NCBI RefSeq assembly: GCF_016086655.4
Contig: NC_052131.2
Span: 36,891,705 to 36,955,704 of the forward strand
Direction of reading: 5' to 3'
DNA length: 64,000 nucleotides
From: Lepeophtheirus salmonis
Lineage: Eukaryota > Arthropoda > Copepoda > Siphonostomatoida > Caligidae
Shown here: positions 47,086 through 59,373 of the stretch, piece after piece
How positions within the stretch are numbered: the first letter of the stretch is position 1
How the letters are laid out: each line of letters opens with the position of its first letter
Made by a program: the position numbers and the translations under genes
The notes under the pieces: generated by a model
Databases searched by the model: none
Told to the model about the DNA's origin: nothing
The model's input: the letters and a program-made list of their open reading frames with translations, nothing else

Positions 47086-47950
47086 TCACAAATAAACTGA
47101 ACAAGCGCAATACTCTCCCAAAAGCGTTTGTAGTAAACACTTTCACAATGATTACCCGTATGATCCGATGTGACCAATAATGAACAAGATCTACTTGTTT
47201 TTTTAAAGAGCGGGAAATACGAAATTACTTTTGTCCCAAGCTATTCTCATTCTACCAATGATGTTGGTTAGGAGGTGGACCCAAACCTTTCGTCCACCTT
47301 CTTTCCTCTTTTTCAACAAGTTAAACCGGAAAATATAAAAGCAATAATAATTTTACTCAATATTTAATTCATAAATACAATACATTAATCTCAAACAAAA
47401 AGAGGAGGACGATCACTCGTCTTTCCTTTGTCACTCACTGTTACTAACTAAGAAGGAATATTCAATATTGTATTATAATATTCAACTTGAATTCTTCCTC
47501 GCTGACAAACCCTTCATTGTAATTTACCCTAAATCCCCGTTTCCTTCTAAATCCCTTCCGACGAAAAACACACTTTTCTTCTTCCTAATATCCATGTACA
47601 TAAGTACTAAGTTCCTAGAGAAGGATAATACATTATTAGCAAGTGCTGCAAAATAAAGCAATCCTGAAGGTCACACATCCCTGATAGAAAGAAAGGAAAC
47701 TTCCTTCTCGGATTTAATATATAAATAAAAAATTGGCAAAAGGCTAAAATAATCATATTAAATCATTTTGATAAATATTGTTATTATTATTAAAAATGAG
47801 GAACCATCAGAGTGAATTAAATGGTATTAAATTGCTCCGTCAATTTATTCTCTTAATTGGTGAGCGAGATGGAAAAAAACCTCACTCTGGTTCAAAAGTT
47901 ATGGAGATAATTATAGTCTGTAATCTATATGGAGTATGCCTTTATGTACA
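47086..47950. other. Intergenic sequence
   Basis: 'acgaaattacttttgtccca' at about 47221 resembles 'acgaaattactttttgccca' at about 46471 and may be a terminus of the neighbouring mariner relic. No gene. Confidence 0.35.
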
Positions 47951-48500
47951 GGGGCGTCTGCAGAGGGGGATGTGCTAGAGGGGCTGGAGGGGCAATTCTT
48001 CCTTTTTACTATAAATATAAAATTTGAAATTTAATTTACTCTTTTAAATTTTTTTCTAAAAAATCGAATAATTAATAAAAAAGTTTGAAATTTTTTTCCA
48101 AAAAATTTTTATTTTTTGAGAATAGGTATGGATTTTTGAATTTTGTTTACAAAAAATTTATTAAAATTTTGGTACTGAAAATTTAATTTTTTGAGAATAA
48201 CTGGATTTTTGGAATTTTTTCCCAAAAAAATTTGAATTAGAATTTTTTTACAGATAATTTCATATATAAATTTTTGAAAGTTTTTTCTGAAAAATATAAT
48301 TTTTTGAGAATAACTATAAATTTTTGAAAGTTTTTTCTGAAAAATATAATTTTTTGAGAATAACTATAAATTTTTGAAAGTTTTTTCTGAAAAATATAAT
48401 TTTTTGAGAATAACTATAGATTTTTGAAAAAAAATTCCAAAAAATTTGATATTGGAATTTTTGATTCCAATTTTTTTTTTTTTTTCAAAAATTTCCAAAA
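47951..48500. mobile_element. AT-rich foldback-type element, left end preserved
   Basis: The left end 'aggggcgtctgcagaggggg' with 'gaggggctggagggg' equals the GC-rich terminus of the 5.63-kb element. The interior has the 'gaatttt...ccaaaaaattt' units. The right end is eroded near 48.5 kb. Confidence 0.55.
48268..48417 (+). repeat. Perfect 50-bp tandem repeat, three copies
   Basis: Unit from 'aaatttttgaaagttttttc' to 'tttttgagaataactat'. Copies at 48268-48317, 48318-48367 and 48368-48417 are identical by eye. It lies inside the AT-rich element. Confidence 0.85.
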
Positions 48501-48839
48501 ACCGATGCGGTGGATGTAGCATGTACGTAGCTAGGTAATCATAGCAAAAAACATATGTCAGGTAAAAAAAAAAGAAAAAACTTATTCATAAATACATTTT
48601 AGATCAATATTTATCATGTTCTAAACCAGTGATTCCCAACTCGGGATCCACACTTGAATTGTCTAAGGATGTGGGAGGTTATCAAGGTCATTAAAAAATC
48701 TATTTAAAAAAAAAGTTATCAGAACTCAAATATTCCGCCAAAAATTGCTACTCACCCCCTCCCATCAAAACAAAAAATATATACGCTTATACAAAAAAAA
48801 TAGGTAATAATAAACTCAACTAGGTCAGTTATTTATCAA

Positions 48840-49205
48840 TAAAACCAGTTATGCCTTTGTGTATGTCTTTAAATCCCCGCCAAACCAATGTATAGATTTT
48901 GCTGGAATTTTTTATGTAAGTTCTTATAGATCCGGAAACAGATCTTGTGACAATTTTTGGGTCTTCGGGCCCATAACGGCCTTTAAATATCCCGTGGACA
49001 AGGAAGTATTCTAGTACATTATAAGGGGTTCTTGGTGCTTAGAAATGCGGCGGCGGTAGGGTTGAAACTGTATTTTGTCCCAGTACTTTACGTGTACAAC
49101 CTGAGAGCCAAGGTGTATTTTGGACTATTAGGAGGTTTCCTTGATACTCTGGGAAACAGCTACGAGACTACGAGTTCGGTGTCTGACCCAGAATAAAGCA
49201 ACCCC
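48840..49205 (+). repeat. Dispersed repeat shared, inverted, with 52.8-53.06 kb
   Basis: 'ccaatgtatagattttgctg', 'tagatccggaaacagat', 'gggtcttcgggcccat', 'gtgtattttggactattagg' and 'ggtgtctgacccagaat' reappear in reverse complement in 53045-52790. About 75% similar by eye. Class unknown. Confidence 0.6.
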
Positions 49206-49809
49206 TTCCTCATTGCGTGAAAGAAGAGTCCCTAAATATATTAGTAGACTCATACTCATAAAACCAACATGAGAATAATTCTTCAAAATTTTAAGGTCTT
49301 TGTTTTTTGTTATACATAAAACAGAAAAGTTCTTAATTAATTTGAATTTCTTAATGTCCCAACAACGCTGAACAAATCTACTCTAGAATATTATTACTAC
49401 TAATATAAATCATTCTACATAATATTATATTATATTAGGTATAAATCATTACAAACACTTTGGGCAAAATGATTTTTTTCAACACTGTTTTGGCTCACAA
49501 ACACAAAAATGTATATCGTATTTTGTTGTCACCTATCGATTTTCTGTTTTTTTCCCTCTAATCAGATTTCTGTTTGTTGATTGGTTGAATTCGAAAGCTC
49601 TGGTTAAGATGTGAACTTCAATAATATTTCCATAGTTTGGAAAAATTCACTAACTACTAACAACTGGTTTTGAGTCTTCTTCTTTTTTTTTTTTAAAGAA
49701 AAGATACAATAAAGGAGACAACGTGACATACGTCATCCATTTTGTCTTTGAATATTTGGCATCACCATTAATCCCGTTTGGAACGGTCTACAGCTTCCAT
49801 CTAAAAAAA
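49206..49809. other. AT-rich intergenic sequence
   Basis: No gene or repeat boundary recognised. Confidence 0.4.
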
Positions 49810-50695
49810 TATATATAAAGCCAGTTTCTGACTTTATTGGTCTAGCAGTTCCGGTTCCTGAACCACTAGAAGCGGAACAGACAAAGTCAACCCGAGAGCG
49901 TAATATATTGCTTATCAGTCTTTGTTCTTCTGTTTTGCTCCTATATAGAATATATAAAGAAAATACAATATATATTATAAAAAATAAATTAGCTTTAATA
50001 GATAAGTTAATTTCCTAAGTTTTTTGTGTGCAATTGCCGGGTTTTCCAATGTGTTTCTTTTTACGCCACCAGGGTGATACAGTTGTATCTGAGTTCCACA
50101 TAGCAAAGGGCTTCTTATGGATCTGGAAAAGTGGTTTAAGCCAACAAAAGAACTAAGTAGAAGAGCGAAGGGGTGGAGTAAATCATGGACCCAGGTGCGC
50201 TACTAAGCTTGTCCGGATCCTATAATATTATAGCTATAATATTTCTTAAGCCGGGGTTTCCAAAACTTTAGTTGGCAAAGACCCCCCTACACAAATACAT
50301 TTTTAGCTGAGGCCCCCTTTATACGGAACATTTGTACCATGTATGTGTAGACTGAAAGCAACACTCAATTATCCATCTTCCTGCGATAGACTATCCACAC
50401 AGCTCCACTTTGAAAACCATTCTCTTAAGTAACCTTAGTTATCGGGCCCCTGCTAGAACTTGGGGACTACGTACTCTGCGTATAAGGTAGATGCGCCCCT
50501 GTTTGTTTCTAATATCATTCCCTGAGCCTGAATTTTCAAGCCACGCCCATAGTTTAAAAAAATTGGTACCAAACTGAGCCTTTATAAAAAAGAACCGAGC
50601 CCTAAGATCGGAAACGAGACCGATAAAGCTGAACCGAGACTATTGAAATGAAAGAACAGGGACCGATAGAACCTCTGAACTTGGTATTAAGGGCA
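49810..50695 (-). repeat. 'TCGGTTC-ended' repeat family, near-full copy
   Basis: Read in reverse complement it starts with 'ggttctatcggtccctgttc', runs through the 'aaggttactt', 'gggggcctcagctaaa' and 'gggaaacc/ggtttcc' blocks, then the 'gatccataagaagccctt' block, and ends near 49820 with 'cggttc'-like words. It combines the segments seen separately at 7.26-8.00 and 31.55-31.98 kb, so about 0.9 kb may be the complete unit. No transposase frame. Confidence 0.6.
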
Positions 50696-50904
50696 TGATG
50701 AATGGTCGTGAAGTAGAAATATAAGAGAGAAAGAGAGTGAACGGATCGAAGAACTTATTATCCATTATGTTTATTTTGCCATCATTACTAAGGAATTCGT
50801 CTTATATATATTATCGAATCATGTGATTTCCTTTCTAGGCACAGCAGCTTTCAAGTCCCTCTCCTCCTAGCTTTTCATAATTGCATTAGAGTTGTTCATT
50901 ATTT

Positions 50905-52438
50905 ACCGGGTGGTCCATTGAAATCTGAACACTTACTAATTCAATAATAAATGAAGGTTGAGTGATTGAAATTAATTCATATTTTTATATTATTAAAGCA
51001 TAAACAATTAGTTACAAAACAAACCAAACCTGAGCTCTCTGGTACAAGTCCAGAAAATGACACTTGAACGTGATTGACAAATTTCCAATCGTCTACTCCA
51101 AGCAGTTGGGCGTCTCGAGGACCACTGTTTATGCCGTCAGCATGTCTGAATCGTTGTAGAGGAAGAAGAGGCACTGTAAAAAAAAAGGCCAAACTTGACC
51201 CAAAGGAGTTAAAGAAAACAGTACACGCCAATCCCCTCAACTTCATGAGACCCATGCAAGAGATCTCTGGGTTAAACACCAGACTGTCCAGAAAGCTATC
51301 AAAATTGGGTGAAAATAGCCTTGTGACAATGGAGAGGCCACTTTTGATATCAGCAATCAAAGAAACCTATTTCCTCTGTTACAAGGCTCTTTTGAACTCT
51401 TTTTTGACACTTTTGGCCAGGGGTGGGGAGTAGGATCCGGCTACAAAAATTATTTTAATTTGTGTAAACAAAACTTATTTATAATTTAAGGCTTAAATTG
51501 AGTATTCGTAAAGCTATTTTCTAAATGGTTATAAATTATAGATATTAAGTTCTAGTAATTTATGAAACTTATTAGGTTAACTAATTTATAAGTTTACTTC
51601 ATAAATTTCAAATGTGCTTTATAGTTCATACAATCACAATTCCGAAACACTTCTAAAGTCTAAATTATTATGTTGGGTATAGCATAGCCACTAGTTCTCT
51701 AATTGGATTTGTGAATAGTCAATGACATCACAGAAAAATGTAACAATACAGAGGGATGTTGTGTGTATTGTCGTTCCTCGGCTACGAGTACTTAAATCAA
51801 TTTCCGAAACTTATGAATGTATTAGCAATAGATAGATCAATTTCGTTTCTTGCTCATCTGGTTAAACATCTTATACTCTAAATATTTTCTTTATACATAG
51901 CACCATGATTTACTACGTATAACTAATAACTACCTATATCTATAAATTAAATCTATATCTAAAGTATACAGACTCAAATGACCCAATAGTACTTATATTG
52001 GCTATAAAATATATTATAAAAAAATATTAGTGTATGTTGGAGTTGGTGACATTCAAAATACTGGAGTTTTTTACTGGGCATTTTATGTACCTACTCTGCA
52101 GCCCTTCTTTTTGGCCACCTACATCTTTGAGGCCAACACCCCAACTTTTGGGAACATGTCGAGGGGAAGGTCTTCTGTGTCCGTCATCCAAACACTGAGG
52201 CCCTCAAAGCCACAGGGCGTCATGACAGAGGACTACATCTGCAGTGGGTGCTAGGGTTTCTGCCATCGCCGAGAAACCATCATTACTGCTAAGGGCGGCT
52301 ACATTACTGATTGAGAGAGCTCAGACACACAACTATTTATTGTTTTAAATTTTTTAAATTATATTGTTAATTAATAAATTATATCTTGTTGAAGTTTAAA
52401 GTTCAAAGTGCTTGGATTTTAATGGACCACTCGGTGTA
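50905..52438 (+). mobile_element. Tc1-like element, family A, with both termini
   Basis: The left end 'taccgggtggtccattgaaa' and, inverted, the right end 'tacaccgagtggtccattaa' form the inverted repeats. 51050-51430 encodes the DNA-binding half (STPSSWASRGP, then SRKLSKLGENSLVTMERPLL). 52080-52320 encodes the last third in broken frames (PNTEALKATGRHDRGLHLQW-like). The 600 bases between (51431-52060) are unrelated AT-rich sequence, so the centre was replaced or an insertion sits there. Not functional. Confidence 0.75.
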
Positions 52439-52779
52439 TGATCTATAAGTATAGGAAGCCCTATGACGATAAAAAAAAAGAAAAAATGGTAGTATTCTAA
52501 TAATATAAAATATAAATACATTTTTCACTTGTATATAAAAATGGAGCTCATTATCTTATGTAAGATAGGTAGAGGGAAAGAGTGGATAGCCAATAGCTAA
52601 GCTGCAAAGAAACTATTGTAAAAATATCTTCACATTCTTATATATATACTAGAATAGGTTTATCCGGCCTTGCCCAAACATTAAGAAATTCAAATTTAAT
52701 TCTGAATTCTTCTGCTTAATATAAAACAAAAAATAGGAACCCTTCAAATTTAAAAATTATTCCCATGTTGATTCTATGA

Positions 52780-53060
52780 GGAAGTGATAGCTTTATTCTA
52801 GGTCAGACACCGAACTCACAATATTGCAGTTACTACCTTGAGCATTAAGGAACCCTCCTAATATCCCAAAATACACCCAAGCCCACAGGTTGTACAGGTA
52901 AAGTGCTAAAAATGCTACTTAACCGCCATGGTCCCAAAGACCAAAAAAATTGTCATCCAATCCGTTTCTGGAGCCATAAAAACCTATATAAAAAAATTCG
53001 GTAAAATCCATAGATTGGTTCGACTGTCATTGAAGGACAAACAAACACACACACCCAGAC
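52780..53060 (-). repeat. Dispersed repeat, inverted copy of 48.84-49.2 kb
   Basis: 'tctaggtcagacaccgaact', 'atcccaaaatacacc' and 'caggttgtacaggtaaagtg' are reverse complements of the segments in the other copy. It is followed by a 'cacacacacccagacac' simple repeat at 53045-53066. Confidence 0.6.
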
Positions 53061-53066
53061 ACAGAC

Positions 53067-53831
53067 ATTCACATTCAATTTATAGATATTATGATTATAA
53101 TTGATATATTTATTATATAAATACATAATATGTATGTTTGCAAATATTTGAAATCATAAAAGTATTGCATAATATTATTGTCAAAATATTAGATAAGTGT
53201 TCGGAACGGACTCCTTACCGTGTCTTAACTTATTTGATTTTTTTTTCAATATACGTACACATAATAAATATAATCCATATATGTTTCTAGTATCTATATG
53301 TATAATCTATTAGTATTACATCAGAGAAATTTTTTAATGACTAGGTAATAGCCAATAGGTGCTGCGTATTAATGTTATAACTGATATCAAGTTAAATATG
53401 TAGTGATATGCATATCGGTATTATATTAATGCTAATTTTGTTGTTGTGTGTCTAGGACCAAAGACAAGGAATTAAATTTAATAGATAGATTTGTAGACAA
53501 GTACATCTGTTAATTCTATTTAGTTATCATTTGAGTGATGTATCTGACTTCCTTTGATTCATAGAAGGAAGAATGTAATATAATTAACGATTCGCGGATA
53601 TACTCACCCTTTAAAAGGAGATTCATTTTCTCAGGTTCCTTGCATTTCCTTCCTATATTTATAACATGCATTGAAGTCATTCATGCATAATCTATCTTGT
53701 ACAAAGACGATTCTATCAATCTTTTCTTTCTTTTATAGTAAAAGTAAGAGTAACATAGTATTCAGCGTGACCCATAAATCTTAGGATAGCAACTTCAACT
53801 TAATATTTCTCCTAGACTGCTGTATATTTTT
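53067..53831. other. AT-rich intergenic sequence
   Basis: No supported feature. Confidence 0.4.
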
Positions 53832-54805
53832 TTAAATTCTGTTTAAATTATAATTCATGCAACCTCCATCTTTGTTTGTTGTAAACAAGCTTTTCCCTAA
53901 AATCTGTTTTTGAGTCTCTAACCACGACTTCCATTCCCAACTCACCATTACCAAGGGCTTGAAATACCTCAATGAGTCCAGTGATCCGTCCACTACACTG
54001 TCAAGGGGTACAAAGATACCAGGAGTGCCGCTCAATGGTACCCCCTAGCCAAGAGTGCCGCTCGATGTCCATGTGGATACCCAGGTTGATCGAGGCAACG
54101 AGGTTGAACCTTAACCGCAAAAAGAAGCACTTAATGCGATAGACGGCTCATGAGACTGGTGTGTTTAAAGAAACAATGCGGATTTGGGCGGGGAGGGTCT
54201 GAAAATTGAAGCTGTATTGTCTACAAAAGCGGCAGCTTCTCAGTGAGGCCACAATGGACTTTAAGCTGATCCGGGCGAAGGTGCTTCTGAAATTCCTAAA
54301 TTATTGTACACACGTTTCAATCGTTTGGACTGACTCGAAAATCTTAACCGTGGAGTTGGCTTACAACAGCCAAAAGATCGGGTGCTGGGATGGATCATCG
54401 ATGACATTCTTATGGACGAGTGTTAAAGGGCAAAATTTCAGCCTCGGTGATGTTCTGAGTTTTGAGTATCTTCACATACTTCAAAGCCTGTACAAGAGTG
54501 GTGCTAAACCACTTTCGCGCACTTTTGGAGCAAGGCCATATGGCCCCTTCTTCCTCAGATCTCAAGGTCTTAACCATATAGTCCATTCTGGAGAAGGAGG
54601 TTAGTGTGACTTCCAACCACAGCGTCGATGACTTGATGGGCACAATAATCTCGGCATCGAACAACTTGTCGGAAGAGACCATCTATACAGCGTTTAAAGC
54701 AGTTCCGAAGCGTCTGAGAGTTTTAATTCCCGCAAATAGTGCCCTGGTGGAATTAACTGCCACTCATTTTGAAGGAAATTGCACGTTGATTGCAATGTTG
54801 TAAAA
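53832..54805 (+). pseudogene. Degenerate Tc1/mariner-type transposase
   Basis: The plus strand gives FLNYCTHVSIVWTDSKILTV then ELAYNSQKIGCWDGSS, which resembles the 'SDEK.FTVD...N.QNDR' block, then in other frames FARFWSKAIWPLLPQ (the '..WP..SPDL' block near 54530) and a C-terminal stretch to 54803 (FKAVPKRLRVLIPANSALVE). Several stops and shifts. The part before 54200 is less clear. The minus frames here are shadows. Confidence 0.55.
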
Positions 54806-56365
54806 AGTATTTCGAGAAAATAAATATTTGTGTACTTTCTTGGCTGTTGAAGTTGTCCTTAAGACTTATAGGTTACCCTGTATTGGAAAAACGTTTAGTT
54901 AGTTAAAAATAATCACGAGTGTGAAATTGTTGTTTGATTCAATTCTAGAACTATTGTTATATAACGTCATAGGAAGAGTCGAGAGATTGCGCAAAATGAG
55001 GAATTATTTCTAAGATTACAGAGGATTGTATTTTTATGGGACGAAAGAGAGGGGGAAAATCCAAAAAAAAAACTCTTTGTCTCAGGGTCTCGCCTCTAAC
55101 TCCTTACCTGTAGTTATAATATAGCTAGTATATAGTATTCAAGAAAGGAAAAAATAACAGGCAAATAATATAAACAACAAAAACAAAAGAACTCCTGTCA
55201 GAAAGCTGCTTAGGGTGGGTGGGTGACATTAGTTCAAAGACGGTCATTCAAATGAACGAAGCTAGAAGACTACTTATGATTGTAGTTTGAACATATTACA
55301 TAAATATAATATGTTCTCTCTCAAAATCTACTAGAGCATATTATGAGCATTAAGGAGGTGGGGTCTACTACTTACATTTTGTGCCTAAAATCTTTGTTAG
55401 CAGCATGAGAAGGAGAACTAAATAGGTAGACTATATAATATATATATATACCTAAGTAGTCACTAAGGAAGAAATATTGAATAAATGAAATTAAAATTTG
55501 GGAAAACGTACAAGTTACTGCTAAAGAAGGTGCATGCATCGTTAGTTACTTGTATTTCAAGTTATATTATATTGAAATTATGTACAAAGTATGAGTTGAT
55601 AATATTGTATGGACGTACATAAGTATATGCAGTTAAGCCCTAAGCCAAGAACAACACTTTTCTCTACTCTTGCAACAACATGGCCAGGGAAGCAAGGAAC
55701 AATCCAACCAATCCCTTCAAGTACTATGGCTCCTCTTTTTCTCTCTCTTTCTTTCCTTATAGAATGCTTCTTCTTCTTCTTTAAAGCATTTTTTTTTTTT
55801 GAAGCACTCAAAAAAAGGTTGAAGAATCTGACAAAGTACATTATTCAGTGCCCTTCCCCGCCCGTACTCCTTGTTTTGCTTCTATATAATAATACCTTTT
55901 GAATCTCCAAATTTAATTCAATGAGAATCATAGAGAAGAGTAAAGGAAAGGAAGTCTGTAATCGGGATGATTTTTTTGCTAGAATCACATACTATGTACT
56001 TTGATTTTGTAGATAAAGTCGTCCGTACTAACTATGTATAATATGATATATATCATGATTCATGTTATATCCCTTCTTCCTTAGCGTTTTATTAATAACT
56101 AGCTATAAATAATTGAACATGGAACTTCCTCAATATTTATTAAAAATTGTGTATAATGCATTTTAGTCTTTCTTTCTGTTGAGTAGTACAAGAGATAGTT
56201 CTGCAAATAAGTATACATACATATAAATTGCATTTAAAAGGAAATACATTGTACTTAATATCAAGAAATCGAGTGTTTTATGTTTTAGCCCCTAATACGC
56301 GCTATTATATAAATGAGTGAGTGATATGAACAAGGTTTGTATATTATTCTTGTACATTAATGTAA
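54806..56365. other. Intergenic sequence with one doubtful open region
   Basis: 55.58-55.90 kb is less AT-rich and open on both strands (87 codons minus, 97 codons plus), but neither reading has a motif or splice support; the plus reading is interrupted by a poly-Phe/Lys low-complexity tract. Downstream of 56365 lies the 3' end of the next minus-strand gene. Confidence 0.35.
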
Positions 56366-57423
56366 TCAACCATGTGTAGGAACAGGACGGAATCCTCGTT
56401 TCTGTCTACAAATACACACGCCGATCACAATAGCAACGATGACTGCAATAGACACAGCTGTGACAATCACAATGATCCAAGTTTTCTCCGCGGGCATTTT
56501 GCTCCCTTCACAATAATTCCAGTTCTTCTCCATATGCGCTACTTGACTTGTTTGATTAAAGTTCCATTCCATAAAGTGGCAGATCTTATAGTCGTTTTCG
56601 TCGTAGCAAATATCCCCACATATTTGACTATCGACAGTGAATTCTACTTCCTTTATCAATGTATCATGTACTCCACAGTAATCCCATGTGGAGTTGTCCA
56701 CACTAGTATAGCAAGCGTTATAGGTTTCACCTTCTTCTGTGTGCTCTTTGCAAGGACTTGTGCAATCCTCTCCTTTGTAGGTTAACCCATCTTCAGGAGA
56801 ACAAAAATCATTTCCAGCAAGTGTATTACACCAATAATATTCTCGTCTCTCCTTTCTGCAGGAATCAACACACCAAAAACGATGTCTCGAAGATATTTGT
56901 TCTCTTAACACTGGGATCCTTTCTGAGCAATAAAACCAGGGACCGTTCTCTGGGTGATTCTCTACATCTGGATTATCGGTTTCTTCTATATAACACATAG
57001 TCCGAGGACCAAAGGAAGACCTCTTGCAGGGAGAGGTACATTCTGTTTTAGGGTAGAGAGCAGTGTATGCAGAAACAGTGTCTTTGTCCATGTTCGTAGT
57101 GGGGACACAATAGTCCCATTTGAAACGCTCATCAATAAGTCCACCAACCTTAAGTGCACTAGCCAATCGATTCTGTGATAAATCCGTAACATAGCACCAA
57201 TAAAAATCATTCTACATAGAAAAACGAGAAGAAAAAATAGGGTGGAGAGAAGGGCTTGAATGTAATGAAAGAAGACTTAAATTAAATAATTCTTTTGTAT
57301 TACCCCATCGCCCCTATAGGCGCAACGATCGATACAATGCTCGCCAGATATTGTGGACCATTCTACATTAGAGCTAGTAGTTGAGCTTATAAGCAAACTC
57401 ACTACAATGAAGAAGAAATACAT
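56366..57423 (-). CDS. Cysteine-rich single-pass membrane protein with repeated four-Cys modules
   Basis: Exon 1 is 57423-57304 (40 codons, donor GGG|GTAATA) and exon 2 is 57211-56366, phase 0 throughout; 321 residues. Residues 1-18 (MYFFFIVVSLLISSTTSS) are a signal peptide. About five modules follow with the plan C-x3-C ... Y-x-C or W-C ... W-x-Y-C, for example CIDRCAYRGDG with FYWCYVTD and FKWDYC, CTSPCKR with TMCYIEE and WFYC, CVDSCRKERREYYWC, CTSPCKEHTEE with NACYTS and WDYC, and CGDICYDENDYKIC with NWNYC. A membrane span lies at about 283-307 (WIIVIVTAVSIAVIVAIVIG) with a short basic cytosolic tail. N-glycosylation sequons are present (NST, NQT). The WDYC/YWC words recall fibronectin type II or kringle cores, but the spacing differs and no known family is certain. 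Function unknown; a surface receptor or adhesion role is inference. Confidence 0.8.
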
Positions 57424-59373
57424 GTTGTCTCCCTGGGAATATTGAACCTCAACGCGACGGAAACTAAGGGGCATAAACTTCCAAAGCTGGATCACATATA
57501 TAAGAATATATAAGTTTGTTTGTGTTTCAAGATAAGATAACAGCGTTATGTAGCAAGAATGTGAATCATTGCGGCGACAAAGATAAGGGAGTACATAGGC
57601 GATAAATTTACACATATTATGTGAAGGCATAAATGACTAATTCATAAGTACGTATTTTCATTTATAACAAGTTTAGAACAAAGAAAACACACCCTGTTGA
57701 ATGATGCAGTTCCATCTACTTTCTACACCCCAGTCCTTTCCTTCCTAACTTCCCCTTTCTTGATCAGCTGGTAATCTGATAATAATCTTAACAGCGGAAC
57801 GGGTGTAAATAAAGATCGATATTTTGGGTAGACATAACAATACCATCATATATATTAAAAATTGATCAGTACATAAGCAAAGAAAAATATTAGGACGAAC
57901 ACACATAAAAATTAACAATTGAGAAATCGCACACGTTTTGGCCTCTGGAAATTGGAATTGCAATAAGGAAATTAAAATGATTGCAATCGATTTCGTAAAG
58001 TTCTACTTAAAGACAGGGACTCCAATCTAAAGAAACATACAATAAATAATATTGAAGATGAATAATTGAGTAATGCCTGCTTTTTTAATAAAATAAAACC
58101 AAAATAGTAGAGTACACACTTAACAATCAACTTTTAAAAAGCCAAAAAATATATTTATATTAAAAATTCGCTAATTTGAACTATCTTATTTTTTTGAAAA
58201 AAAGACAAGAAAAAGAAATGTATAGTATATATATATATATGTATGTGTATGCAAGAAGAAATTTAAAATTCCTCTTGAGCTTTGTGGGATATAACTGAAA
58301 GAAAAATTGATACATGGCATATTAATGTCCGAACGTGTTTTTCCCCCCAACAAAGTAGTAATAAGCGTTGTACGTTATATACATAAGAAGTAGATTATGA
58401 GGGACTCAAATATATCAAGTTGAGATGAAATAATTTACAAGCATACAGAAACACCACAAAGTGCCCTCATTGAGAAGGGCTATTGAGATGTGCCGTTCCT
58501 TCTTTTAATATTATAAACCATGTCAAACTCTACAATATACACAAGCATTATTGGGTGCAAAAATATTCCAAGTGTTTCGTCTTCTTTGTCTTTATCATGA
58601 GAAATACTATTTAAAATGTATGTATAACAAAATAGAACTAAATTGACATATTCGAAGAAGAAGAAAAAAAACCCGAAAACTATTATATTATATTTTATTA
58701 TATTTTTTTTTTTTTTGGTTTTTATTCCGGCGTGCTAATATTGAAAGAAAAATAACACACAATCAACGAGAGAAAATAAAAAGAAATGTGGGAACCTAAA
58801 GTGAAGGAGGGGGAAGGAGGGTGCTGCGTTTATCTTTGTAGAAAAGAAACAGAAAATAATCAGTCTAGGCACTTAAACAAAAACGTGGGTTTAATCTCTC
58901 GTCTCTATTTGTAGAGGTGGTTGCACTTAGGTAAATACACAAAGAAAAAAATATAATCAATTTAACTACTTATTTATATATATATATATTATTTTGTCAG
59001 GGTAATTGGGGGGCGGAGAGAGAGAAGGAGGATGGATTTGAAACAAAGTCAGATTCATGGAAAAAATATATATTTAAGCCATCTAGTCGGAAATAATAGG
59101 TTTTAAAAATTAGTGTTAAATAAGAATAGAAAGAAGAAATGTAGAATTGAAAAAAAAAAAAAAAAAAAAAATCTGACGCCGGAAGGTATTTATGGGTGGA
59201 AATAGAAAACGGACGACTTATATAGAGTCCAATATAGTTTTATCTCGAAAAATAGTAATAGTATATGTATTATAATTCTTTTTCCTCTTCATTTTTTATT
59301 ATTATTATTATTTCTTCGGCCTTATTCCTTCTAATGAATTTTTTGTTTCTTAGATATATCATTTTCAAAGACT
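57424..59373. other. Intergenic: promoter of the Cys-rich gene and 3' UTR of the zinc-finger gene
   Basis: A run of TATATAT words on the minus strand near 57490-57515 could serve the gene starting at 57423. 57600-59373 is AT-rich with poly(A)/poly(T) tracts at about 58690-58715 and 59150-59170, and (TA)n near 58225 and 58980. It is compatible with a long 3' UTR of the A20/AN1 gene. No other exon seen. Confidence 0.4.

Noticed and set aside
54206..54604. 132-codon independent gene
   Set aside because: Only the first part resembles a transposase block; the rest is an out-of-frame reading of another block.
55578..55902. Genes on both strands of one open region
   Set aside because: Both readings are interrupted by low-complexity Lys/Phe tracts and show no motif or splice context.
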